A stretch of DNA of 64,000 nt from CAZPXH01 sp964591085 (GTDB lineage: Bacteria; Spirochaetota; Spirochaetia; DSM-27196; CAZPXH01): the NCBI GenBank assembly GCA_964591085.1, contig CAZPXH010000004.1:1-64000 (forward strand), written 5' to 3'. Each line of letters starts with the position of its first letter. Position 1 is the first letter of the stretch. A program made the translations under genes and the position numbers. The notes beneath the pieces are model-generated. The model searched no databases. It was not told the DNA's origin and saw only the letters and a program-made list of their open reading frames with translations. Shown here one piece after another: positions 43,002 through 50,811 of the stretch.

Positions 43002-44188
43002 TGAACGGCTGTTCCGTGAGCAGGCGGTTCTCCCTCCTGCGGATCTTCGCTGCCCTCCTGCTTGCCTCCTGCGGCAGCGAGCCCGAACCACTGCGGCTCT
43101 ACAGTCCGGATCCAGCGGGCCTGCTCCTGGTAGACCTTGCCGCGTCACCGGAGGGCCGGGAGCCGGGTCTGCCACGAATCATCCCTGAATTCTCTGAATC
43201 GTCTGCGGACCTGGTCCTGGACAACTTCCTGCCGGATGCAGAGGATCCCGAGGCCTGGCGAGCTCTCAGCACCAGCGGTGAGGCGCTCAGACCCGGCGCA
43301 GCGCTGTTGGGGCGGATCGGGGGAGATCAGCGTGCGATTCCGTACCGCATGGATTTCAACCTCATCGTGTTCAGAAGGGACAGCGAAGCGCTGCTACCTC
43401 CGGGCATGCTTCTGGGAGTGGACGAGCTAAGGGAGGCCTCGAATGACTTCACCGGCGGTCCCGGGTACTCGCCGCGCTGGCAGCCGCAGTTTGTCTATCA
43501 TGCGGCGGTGTTGGCCGGTGCCGGGTTCCGCGCGGATCCGGAGACCTACGCAGCCTGGAATCGGGAGGAACTGGAAGAAACGGTCATGGAACTCAGGGAC
43601 TGGGTGGCGACGGAGCCGGAAGCGGCTATCGCCGCGGAAGGCCGGGTCTTCACCTCTGATCCGGTGTCCCTACTGGTATCCGGGCGGATCGGGTTCTGGT
43701 TTCTGTCCGCCTCCGATTTTCTGCGGCTGCCGGTATCCCTGCAGTCACAACTGGGCTTTCGGCTCCTTTCGGCGGGGGGACGTGTTGCGGTCCGGGAGGA
43801 CGTGCTCAGCCTGGGGGTACGGACCGGTCGTCCACGGGCCCGGGAAGCCGAGGAGACCATTGCGCTTCTGTTGGAGCCGGAGGTTCAGCGAGCCGTCATG
43901 GAGCGGAGCTTTGTCACGCAGTCCGGTGAGCCGGGCTTCCTCGGTGCACTGCCCACAAGTGTCGCGGGACTGGCAGATCTGACTTCGGACTATGCGCCCC
44001 GGCTTGCACCCTCCATTCCACCGGATCAACTCCTGCTTTACCCCAGGCAGCTACCTCGAGACTGGGATCGTGCCCGTGCCACCGTCATTGAGCCGTGGCT
44101 GGCCAGTGCGGTGCTCGCGGAGCCTACCGAGCCCCTGGACGCCGCCATTGGGCGCTACGCCCGCCAGCGTGGTGATGTACCCCGCTGA
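43001..44188 (+). CDS. Solute-binding-like lipoprotein
   Basis: Lipoprotein of 395 aa: signal sequence with lipobox L-A-S-C near residue 24, then a bilobed-protein-like sequence (LRLYSPDPAGLLLVDLA, then MDFNLIVFRRD, which resembles family 1 extracellular solute-binding proteins). It is translationally coupled to the aminotransferase. No permease genes follow; a MalK-type ATPase starts 84 nt later behind its own ribosome-binding site. It may be a sugar-binding protein or a derived sensor. Confidence 0.7.
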   Translation: MNGCSVSRRFSLLRIFAALLLASCGSEPEPLRLYSPDPAGLLLVDLAASPEGREPGLPRIIPEFSESSADLVLDNFLPDAEDPEAWRALSTSGEALRPGAALLGRIGGDQRAIPYRMDFNLIVFRRDSEALLPPGMLLGVDELREASNDFTGGPGYSPRWQPQFVYHAAVLAGAGFRADPETYAAWNREELEETVMELRDWVATEPEAAIAAEGRVFTSDPVSLLVSGRIGFWFLSASDFLRLPVSLQSQLGFRLLSAGGRVAVREDVLSLGVRTGRPRAREAEETIALLLEPEVQRAVMERSFVTQSGEPGFLGALPTSVAGLADLTSDYAPRLAPSIPPDQLLLYPRQLPRDWDRARATVIEPWLASAVLAEPTEPLDAAIGRYARQRGDVPR

Positions 44189-44272
44189 ATCTGATCGGAA
44201 GTCTCATGATTTGACAGATGTGAAATCTGCCCTCACCATGGGGGTCTAATCTAATTCTATCAGGAGGAAACC

Positions 44273-45385
44273 GTGGCAACGGTTGAACTGAAGGGCATTT
44301 CCAAGACGTACGACGGCGGCGTTCAGGCTGTAAAGGGCGCCGACATCTCAATCAACGACCGGGAGTTTGTGGTTTTCGTTGGGCCTTCCGGTTGCGGAAA
44401 GACCACCACCCTCAGAATGGTGGCCGGTCTGGAAGACATTACAGCCGGTGAGCTCTACATAGACGGCAAGCTGGTCAACGACATCCCGCCGAAGGATCGG
44501 GACATTGCGATGGTCTTCCAGAATTACGCGCTGTACCCGCACATGTCTGTCTACGACAACATGGCCTTCGGACTGAAGATCCGAAAGTTCCCCAAGGACG
44601 AGATCGACAACCGGGTCAAGGAGGCGGCTAAGATTCTGGACATCGGCCAGCTTCTGGAGCGCAAGCCAAAGGCCCTGAGCGGTGGTCAGCGTCAGCGTGT
44701 TGCCGTTGGTCGCGCAATTGTGCGCCAGCCAAAGGTCTTCCTCTTCGATGAGCCGCTGTCCAATCTGGACGCCAAGCTCCGCGTCCAGATGCGCGCGGAG
44801 CTTTCCGCCCTCCACAATCGGCTGGAAGCAACCATGATCTACGTTACCCATGATCAGGTTGAGGCCATGACCATGGGCGACAAGATCGTTGTCATGAAGG
44901 ACGGACTGATCCAGCAGATTGGTGATCCGCTGGGCCTGTACAACATGCCGACAAACCGATTTGTCGCCGGCTTCATCGGAAGCCCCCCGATGAATTTCAT
45001 GAACGTCACAATCAAGGAAGAGGCCGGAACCATCTTCATGGACGAAGGCAACTTCAAGCTGGGCATTCCGGCCGACAAGGCAGAGATGCTTCGGCCCTAC
45101 GTCGGCCGATCGGTCACCTTTGGCGTTCGGCCTGAGGACCTCGCGGCAACCGGCAACTCGGACAAGAGCATCCCGGCGACCGTGGAAGTGGTTGAGCCCC
45201 TTGGTGCGGAGACCCACGTCTACGCCAACACCGGCTCGCATGTGTTCATTTCCCGGATCAGCCCGGACAAGACACCTGCGGTTGGCGACACCCTTCGCCT
45301 GGAGCCGACCTTTGAGAAGGTTATCTTCTTTGACCTGGATACTGAGGCTGCCATTGGCGCCGAGAAGGCTGCTGTCGGCGCCTAG
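44273..45385 (+). CDS. Orphan ABC ATPase, MalK/UgpC/MsmK type
   Basis: ATP-binding subunit of carbohydrate-import ABC transporters, 370 aa. Walker A G-P-S-G-C-G-K-T-T, signature L-S-G-G-Q-R-Q-R and Walker B VFLFDEPLSNLDAKLR are intact, and the C-terminal TOBE-like regulatory domain (about 240-365) is present. GTG start with a strong AGGAGG 5 nt upstream. The gene has its own terminator and no permease neighbours, so it may energise several sugar transporters, as MsmK/MsmX do. A TTGACA at 44211-44216 hints at a promoter, but no good -10 follows. Confidence 0.93.
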   Translation: MATVELKGISKTYDGGVQAVKGADISINDREFVVFVGPSGCGKTTTLRMVAGLEDITAGELYIDGKLVNDIPPKDRDIAMVFQNYALYPHMSVYDNMAFGLKIRKFPKDEIDNRVKEAAKILDIGQLLERKPKALSGGQRQRVAVGRAIVRQPKVFLFDEPLSNLDAKLRVQMRAELSALHNRLEATMIYVTHDQVEAMTMGDKIVVMKDGLIQQIGDPLGLYNMPTNRFVAGFIGSPPMNFMNVTIKEEAGTIFMDEGNFKLGIPADKAEMLRPYVGRSVTFGVRPEDLAATGNSDKSIPATVEVVEPLGAETHVYANTGSHVFISRISPDKTPAVGDTLRLEPTFEKVIFFDLDTEAAIGAEKAAVGA

Positions 45386-45443
45386 CGCGCCTTGGGGAAC
45401 CGGACGTCTGGCGTTGGCGTCCGGCAGGACGGATCTGCGATTC

Positions 45444-45477
45444 CGGGCCGACTCTACTGGAGCCGGCCCGTTTTTTT
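45444..45477 (+). terminator. Rho-independent terminator of the MalK-type ATPase
   Basis: Stem CGGGCCG/CGGCCCG (arms 45444-45450 and 45464-45470), with an inner CTC/GAG extension, followed by seven Ts (45471-45477). About 60 nt after the stop. It also separates the convergent gene at 45508. Confidence 0.9.
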
Positions 45478-45507
45478 GCCCGAAGCGATCGGCCCTGAGC
45501 TTTGAGT

Positions 45508-46440
45508 CTAGTTGGTCCCAGGCGCTCCGGCCGCGGCCAGCTGGTACAGGGACACGATGTAGTGCGCCTCCGCGCGGTCGGCGGCAATGAGCCGGGCATC
45601 CCGGAGTGGCCCCCGGAGAGACGGGTCTCCGCTGGCAATCAGTGAATCAGCGAGCGGCGCAAGCGCATCAATCCTGCGAACCGCCACCCGGAGAGCGTCC
45701 ATGTCTTCCCGGAGCCCGGGAGGGACCGGCATCCCCTGATCCAGTCGCACGGGCTGCCGCTGCCGATCTGCCTGTGTCCAGCGTTCGATGAGGTCCGCCC
45801 ACAAGCTTGATGACTCCAGCGCAGCACGCAAGGCGTCATCTGCGTCCCGGTAGTCGGCAAACAGGGCAAGCGCCCCCGAGGACGTGGGCCAGCGCGCATC
45901 TTCTCCTGCAGTGAGGGACCGAATCCCGGGCCGGAGCAGATCCACGGTCCCGGCCTGCACAACAATTCGGCTCTCAGCCTGGCTGCGGAGCAGCAGAGAT
46001 CGCGCAGCGCTCACCCGAAACAGCGCTTCGGGCGTCCCGGTTATCCGCGGTGACCCACCGTGGTCTATCACGGCGCGCCCGATGAGGAGATGAATCTCCA
46101 CAGGCGCCTCTGGCGCTGGCCGGGCGAGGAGGATTTCTGTGCCATCCGTGAGCTGCAGGCGCGTCTGCCCCAGAAGAAGGTCCACCGGAGCGCTTCCATG
46201 TACAAGGATCCGGTCCCAGGCCCGGAGCTCCAGTCCTGCCACCTCCAACGGTGCGAGTGCCGTCCCTGCCCTCACAATCGTGATGTCTGCCGGGCGCGCG
46301 CTGAGGATCTGCCCCACCGGTTGCGCCCCCGCCCCAGGCGTGGCAAGCGCGGAAAACAGCAGGAGCGGAAGAATTGAGAGCCGTGCGCGATGCAGCGGGG
46401 TGATCCTGCGGCAGCGAACCCAAGAACGGCGTGTGTCCAT
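45508..46440 (-). CDS. FecR-domain periplasmic protein
   Basis: Exported protein of 310 aa with an N-terminal signal sequence (hydrophobic core LSILPLLLFSALA, cleavage near GAGA-QP). A FecR-like domain (about 45-170) has VGQILSARPADITIVRAG and a later IVVQAGTVDLL strand. The rest is helical. FecR domains often bind peptidoglycan or signal across the envelope, but no sigma factor gene is nearby. Divergent from homoserine dehydrogenase, 70 nt between starts. Confidence 0.7.
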   Translation of the reverse strand: MDTRRSWVRCRRITPLHRARLSILPLLLFSALATPGAGAQPVGQILSARPADITIVRAGTALAPLEVAGLELRAWDRILVHGSAPVDLLLGQTRLQLTDGTEILLARPAPEAPVEIHLLIGRAVIDHGGSPRITGTPEALFRVSAARSLLLRSQAESRIVVQAGTVDLLRPGIRSLTAGEDARWPTSSGALALFADYRDADDALRAALESSSLWADLIERWTQADRQRQPVRLDQGMPVPPGLREDMDALRVAVRRIDALAPLADSLIASGDPSLRGPLRDARLIAADRAEAHYIVSLYQLAAAGAPGTN

Positions 46441-46510
46441 CTCTTCTGGGAGTATCGGCGGATGAGCGCACTTTGACAGCAGAGCCGCGGATGCCTAGGC
46501 TCGGCGCGCA

Positions 46511-47848
46511 ATGCGGACGATAGGTATTGGCCTTGCGGGCTGTGGACAGGTGGGTTCGGCGCTTGTATCGATGCTGACAGAATCGGGGGCGGATATCGGC
46601 GAACGAACCGGGTTGCAGATTGAGCTTCGTGCATTGGCTGACCGATCGTTCCGTAATCCCCGGCGGCTTGGTATCCCGCAAGAGATCTGGGTTGACCACC
46701 CCTTGCAACTTGTTGGGCGGAGGGACCTTGACTGCGTGGTTGAGCTCATCGGGGGCACGGATGCGGCAGCAGACCTGGTCCTGGCGGCACTCCGCGCAGG
46801 CACCTCGGTGGTCAGCGCAAACAAGGCCCTAATCGCTGAGCGTGGACCGGAGCTTATCCGTGCAGCAGCGGAGGGGGGTGGCCGCCTGCTGTTTGAAGCA
46901 GCGGTCACCGCCGGGGTGCCCGTCATCCGCGCCATTTCGGATGGGCTTGCCGGAAACCGTGTCACGGCGGTTTCAGGAATTGTGAACGGAACCTGCAATC
47001 AGATCCTGACGCAGATGGCCCGTGATGGACTGGACTTTGCAACGGCGCTTTCCCGGGCACAGCAAGAGGGTCTGGCGGAAGCGGATCCGAGTCTGGACAT
47101 CACCGGATTGGACAGCGCGCACAAGCTGTCCATCCTCGCAATGCTTGCAATGGGGATCCACGTGTCGCCTCAGGATATCCGAAGGATCGGCATTGCAGAC
47201 GTGAACCTGGAAGACATCGGGTTTGCAGCGGGCCTCGGTCTCAAGCTGAAGCTCATTGCAGAGGCACGGCACCTTCCGGAGGGCCCAAGCCTTCGCGTGG
47301 AGCCGCGGTTTCTGCCGGAGCACCATCCCTTGGCCTGGGTTGAGGGGCCGTTCAATGCGGTGAGCGTTTCCGCAGAGTTTGCGGGCCACACGCTGTACTA
47401 CGGACGTGGCGCTGGACCCCGACCAACGGCCAGCGCGGTGCTGTCAGATATTGTGGCATTCGCAAGCGGAACGGCCGGCAGAGCGGCGCTCGGGCCTGAG
47501 CTGGCGATGGGGGGAGTACAGCAGGGCGTTGGACTCGCGGCCGCGTCTGCCGAGCGTGCGCGCTTCTACCTTCGCGCGGACATGACAGATGCACCGGGAT
47601 CCCTTGCAAGTCTGACCGGTGTGCTGGGACGGCGGGGAATCAGCATTGACAGCATGGTGCAGCGTCACCGGGCAAGCAGTCCCGGAGTGCCGGTTCCGGT
47701 GGTCTCCACCACCCACCACGCGGCGCGGGACGCCATGGATGCAGCACTCACCGACATTGCCGGGCTGGGCTGCGTCCATGGAAGCCCGGTGTGCATCCCG
47801 CTGATGGATGAACAGGAGGATCCCGCGGGGCTATCCGAGTCCCAATAG
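46511..47848 (+). CDS. hom: Homoserine dehydrogenase
   Basis: NAD(P)H-dependent reduction of aspartate semialdehyde to homoserine, for threonine and methionine. The 445-aa product has the Rossmann start G-L-A-G-C-G-Q-V-G, the catalytic core with the NKALI segment and GIVNGTCNQIL, and a C-terminal ACT domain (about 345-430: FYLRADMTDAPGSLASLTGVL), which implies feedback control by threonine. Not fused to aspartokinase. The 3' end overlaps the opposite-strand DUF554 gene by 18 nt. Confidence 0.96.
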   Translation: MRTIGIGLAGCGQVGSALVSMLTESGADIGERTGLQIELRALADRSFRNPRRLGIPQEIWVDHPLQLVGRRDLDCVVELIGGTDAAADLVLAALRAGTSVVSANKALIAERGPELIRAAAEGGGRLLFEAAVTAGVPVIRAISDGLAGNRVTAVSGIVNGTCNQILTQMARDGLDFATALSRAQQEGLAEADPSLDITGLDSAHKLSILAMLAMGIHVSPQDIRRIGIADVNLEDIGFAAGLGLKLKLIAEARHLPEGPSLRVEPRFLPEHHPLAWVEGPFNAVSVSAEFAGHTLYYGRGAGPRPTASAVLSDIVAFASGTAGRAALGPELAMGGVQQGVGLAAASAERARFYLRADMTDAPGSLASLTGVLGRRGISIDSMVQRHRASSPGVPVPVVSTTHHAARDAMDAALTDIAGLGCVHGSPVCIPLMDEQEDPAGLSESQ

Positions 47849-48526
47849 CGGGAGCAAAAGCCAGCCGGCAACAAGCAGTACCAGCGCAGGCAGAAAGTTA
47901 GCTGTGGGGATGCGCCGGAGGTCCAGCAGATTGATCCCGATCATGAGAATGAGGACTCCACCGATCGCGCCGATTTCGGTCAGCAGCGGCGGCGGGACCG
48001 CGTCCTGAAGGAAGCCTGCCAGGAGCGTTAGTGTACCCTGGTAGAGCAGGATGGAGAGGGCACTCGCAATCACACCGGGGCCCTGGGCGGCAGTAAGGAG
48101 AATGGCCATGTTTCCGTCCAGCAGGGACTTGGTCAGGATGAGGGTGTAGTCCCCGGATGCGCCCGCCTCAATGGATCCGACAATAGCGAGGGCGCCTACG
48201 CAGAACAGCACCGTGGCGTTGAGGAAGGCGCTGGCGAATCCGTGCTCTTCCGCGCTCCCGGAGAAGCGGGCAAGCGAGGCGCCAAATCGATGGATCGCGT
48301 CTTCAATGCGCATCCAGTAGCCAAGAAGACCGCCGGCAACAAGAGAAACGGCCAGGAGAACGGGATTTCCGGTTTCCAGGGCAAGGCTCATTCCAATAAC
48401 CAGCGTGAAGGTACCGATGCCGATGAGGACGGGATCCCGGAAGCTATCGGCAATCCAGCGGCGGAGCAGCAGTCCAAGAACTCCCCCGACGATTACTGCT
48501 GCCGCGTTGACGATGGTTGCAATCAT
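47831..48526 (-). CDS. DUF554 (YqgA-like) membrane protein
   Basis: Polytopic membrane protein of 231 aa with about seven hydrophobic segments. It starts ATIVNAAAVIVGGVLGLLL and has the family segment FLNATVLFCVGALAIVGSIEAG, which I recognise as DUF554/YqgA. Function unknown; the family is sometimes called a putative transporter. ATG 48526 chosen by domain; TACTAT sits 9 nt upstream with no ribosome-binding site, so a leaderless mRNA is possible. Confidence 0.85.
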   Translation of the reverse strand: MIATIVNAAAVIVGGVLGLLLRRWIADSFRDPVLIGIGTFTLVIGMSLALETGNPVLLAVSLVAGGLLGYWMRIEDAIHRFGASLARFSGSAEEHGFASAFLNATVLFCVGALAIVGSIEAGASGDYTLILTKSLLDGNMAILLTAAQGPGVIASALSILLYQGTLTLLAGFLQDAVPPPLLTEIGAIGGVLILMIGINLLDLRRIPTANFLPALVLLVAGWLLLPLLGLG

Positions 48527-48563
48527 GAAGGTGTGATAGTAGCCATGTGCTATGCTTCGGACC

Positions 48564-48947
48564 ATGCCCAGAACCCTTGTGCTCCTGCCCTTGCTGGCAT
48601 CTGCGATTCTCTTCGGCTGCCGGACGGTCCCCACCGACATTCCGACCGATCTGTCGCCCCAGGAGCTGTTCCAGCTTGCGCAGGAACAGGCGGATCGCGG
48701 CAATTACGCCGCGGCAGAGGTGTACTACCAGACAGTTCTGGATCGATTTCCCAATGATCCCCAGCAGATCGGTTCAGCTCGTTACAACGTTGGGCTGATG
48801 CAGTACCGGGATGGACGTCTGGAAGCCGCCGAGGCAACCCTGGAGGAGCTGCTCCAGATCTACGGGGCGGACGAGATCCCCGGACTGCCAGCATGGCCCG
48901 AGGTTCTTGCACAGATCATCCTGGAAGAGATCCACACGGAGGAGTGA
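48564..48947 (+). CDS. Small TPR lipoprotein, BamD-like
   Basis: Lipoprotein of 127 aa: signal with lipobox F-G-C near residue 19, then a TPR pair (ELFQLAQEQADRGNYAAAEVYYQTVLDRFP and SARYNVGLMQYRDGRLEAAEATLEELL). This resembles the N-terminal half of BamD/YbgF-type proteins but is too short to be BamD itself. ATG 48564 (or 48552). An extended -10, TGC-TATGCT (48548-48556), lies 7 nt before ATG 48564, suggesting a leaderless transcript. Confidence 0.75.
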   Translation: MPRTLVLLPLLASAILFGCRTVPTDIPTDLSPQELFQLAQEQADRGNYAAAEVYYQTVLDRFPNDPQQIGSARYNVGLMQYRDGRLEAAEATLEELLQIYGADEIPGLPAWPEVLAQIILEEIHTEE

Positions 48948-48974
48948 TCGGCTGCTGCCGGACCTGAGCTGCCC

Positions 48975-50147
48975 CTATGGGGGCAGAATAATGGTGTCAA
49001 TGCTGATAGACCGCTCCCGCGCCGCCTCGGCTACCATTGAAGCTGTGACCGCTCCCCGGGGCTGGGGATGGGGAGGCGCGTCTCCGATCAGCACAATCCG
49101 GCGCGCCTGTGCAGTCCAGCTGGGGCGGATAACGGCAGCGTAGAGCGCCTCGTAGACCGCTTCCGGCAGGTCTCTTCCACCTGCTACCCGAATTCGGTCC
49201 AATGACGCCTGAACCCGGCTGAGGTCAGACTGGAAATCGTGAACCTCGTTGAGGTACTCCTCAAAGTAGTCCCGGTAGTAAACGAGGCCCACGCGCAGGC
49301 TGGCAAAGCGCGCACTGGCATCCGCCAGGATCTCCGTCAGGCGCTGCTGCACGTGTGGCAGGTCGTTCTCCATGCTCTGTGTGGTATCCACAACGAGTAC
49401 CAGGTCCAGGCTTTCTGCGGAGATCGAGTTGATGATGTCCCGGATCTGCTCTGGAAGGTCCGCCTCTCCCGGGGAGCTCCGGGTCAGTCCATCATTGGAC
49501 TGTGCGATGCCGGTGAAGCTGTCCACGGTTGCCGGCATGTAGGGCGGCTCGGTTGGTGCCTCGGGAGTGGGTTCCGGTGAGGGCTCCGGCAGCTGGACCG
49601 CCCGCTGGGTGACACGGAGCACAAAGGGGTTGTCCTGGAAGCTGCCGCGATAGTCCGCTCCCCGCTCGGAGAAACTCCGGATGCTGAGGTAGGTGCCGTC
49701 CAGCACCTGGACCTCGCCGTTCCGGGTCCACTCGTAGCCGTAGCGAACCACCCACGGAACAAAGATCCGGAAGGCCTCTCCCAGCGTCGCGTGTGGTTCA
49801 GCGGTGCTATCCACCAGTGACCAGGTTCCGTCACTCAGATTGAGGACCTCGCCGTCCAGAATTCGGCGCTCGGTGGCGTAGCTTGGATGGGGAACCGGGG
49901 ATCGGTAGGCGTAGGTAGTTGGTTGATTGTCAGAAGCCTCGGTGGACTCGGTCAGCAGAATGGATTCCATGCCGGGCAGGCGACGGACCCAGAGGTAGTA
50001 GCCGCCTTCCGGTGTCTGCTCAACGATGACATCGGCGGGTCGGAGGCGCAGCTGCGGCCGGGAGTCCGCTCGTGCAATCGCCTGCTGGGCAGCAAGCGGC
50101 ATCCCGGACGCCAGCAGCATGGCCAGCAGCAGGTGGAATACTCGCAT
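48975..50147 (-). CDS. Exported von Willebrand factor A-domain protein
   Basis: Periplasmic or surface protein of 390 aa. Signal sequence (core LLLAMLLASGMPLAA-QQ), a unique N-terminal domain (about 25-185), a Pro/Glu/Thr linker (PEPSPEPTPEAPTEPP) and a C-terminal vWA domain (about 245-390) with MIDAS D-T-T-Q-S, a variant of DxSxS. vWA domains bind partners through a metal ion. It shares the strand with the secreted protein at 50196, which ends 48 nt upstream of its start. Confidence 0.82.
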   Translation of the reverse strand: MRVFHLLLAMLLASGMPLAAQQAIARADSRPQLRLRPADVIVEQTPEGGYYLWVRRLPGMESILLTESTEASDNQPTTYAYRSPVPHPSYATERRILDGEVLNLSDGTWSLVDSTAEPHATLGEAFRIFVPWVVRYGYEWTRNGEVQVLDGTYLSIRSFSERGADYRGSFQDNPFVLRVTQRAVQLPEPSPEPTPEAPTEPPYMPATVDSFTGIAQSNDGLTRSSPGEADLPEQIRDIINSISAESLDLVLVVDTTQSMENDLPHVQQRLTEILADASARFASLRVGLVYYRDYFEEYLNEVHDFQSDLSRVQASLDRIRVAGGRDLPEAVYEALYAAVIRPSWTAQARRIVLIGDAPPHPQPRGAVTASMVAEAARERSISIDTIILPP

Positions 50148-50195
50148 TGCACTTCAATTGTCGGCGCGGGACCGCCGCTTCCGTACTGCGCGCCC

Positions 50196-50741
50196 TCAGT
50201 CCGGCACACCAACAATGGCAGGAAACTCGGTACGACCGTCCGGAAAGCGCTCGGAGAATTGCAGAAAGCCAGTGATCCACGCGGACACGATTCGGCAGGG
50301 ATCCGAGATAGCCGCCGGGAGATCCACCAGGAGCTGCTGCAAGGGACCCAGTTGTACCAGGACAAACTGCCGCTGCGCACCGGCAAGCTGGCGCGCCGTG
50401 ATTCCCCGGCAACCGGCATCCGTGAAATCTTCGGCGGGAAGCGGGGGCTCGGAGATCAGGTGAACCCGAACCTCGAGGCCGGCGTAGTCATAGGTTGCCA
50501 TAAGTCGCTGCCACGCATTGGGCGGCAGCCCTGGCACGCCACGCCCGCTTTCAGGCCCCTGAGTCAGAATCAGACGGTTCGAGTTCGCATCCGCTACGGT
50601 GGATGACCCGGCCTGTGCCCCAGCCGCTTGTGCTACCGCTGGCTGAGCACCGGACAGGAGAACGAGCACAAACAGCACAAGCCCAGACGTCCCCAGCGCA
50701 CGGGCTAGACCAGGCGGCCGCGAGATGCAACGCAGCCCCAT
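50196..50741 (-). CDS. Exported protein of unknown function
   Basis: Protein of 181 aa with a clear signal sequence (TSGLVLFVLVLLSGAQPAVA-QA), an Ala/Gly/Ser-rich linker, then a compact domain of about 130 residues with two Cys (DAGCRGIT and ISDPCRIV) that could form a disulfide in the periplasm. No family recognised. I chose ATG 50741 because the signal begins there; the open frame upstream runs into glmS. Its neighbour at 48975 is a vWA protein, so both may act together in the envelope. Confidence 0.65.
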   Translation of the reverse strand: MGLRCISRPPGLARALGTSGLVLFVLVLLSGAQPAVAQAAGAQAGSSTVADANSNRLILTQGPESGRGVPGLPPNAWQRLMATYDYAGLEVRVHLISEPPLPAEDFTDAGCRGITARQLAGAQRQFVLVQLGPLQQLLVDLPAAISDPCRIVSAWITGFLQFSERFPDGRTEFPAIVGVPD

Positions 50742-50811
50742 ACCGCGGGGGCGGTCCCACACCGCGGGAGAACCAGACAGTCCAGAGGTGATGTTGGGCC
50801 GGGCGGGGCCC

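Noticed and set aside
45400..45424. 7-bp inverted repeat CCGGACG...CGTCCGG as a terminator
   Set aside because: No T-run follows, and a much better terminator lies 20 nt downstream.
50742..50811. GC-rich repeat with two CCGCGG sites after glmS as a terminator
   Set aside because: No clear stem-loop with T-run could be drawn.
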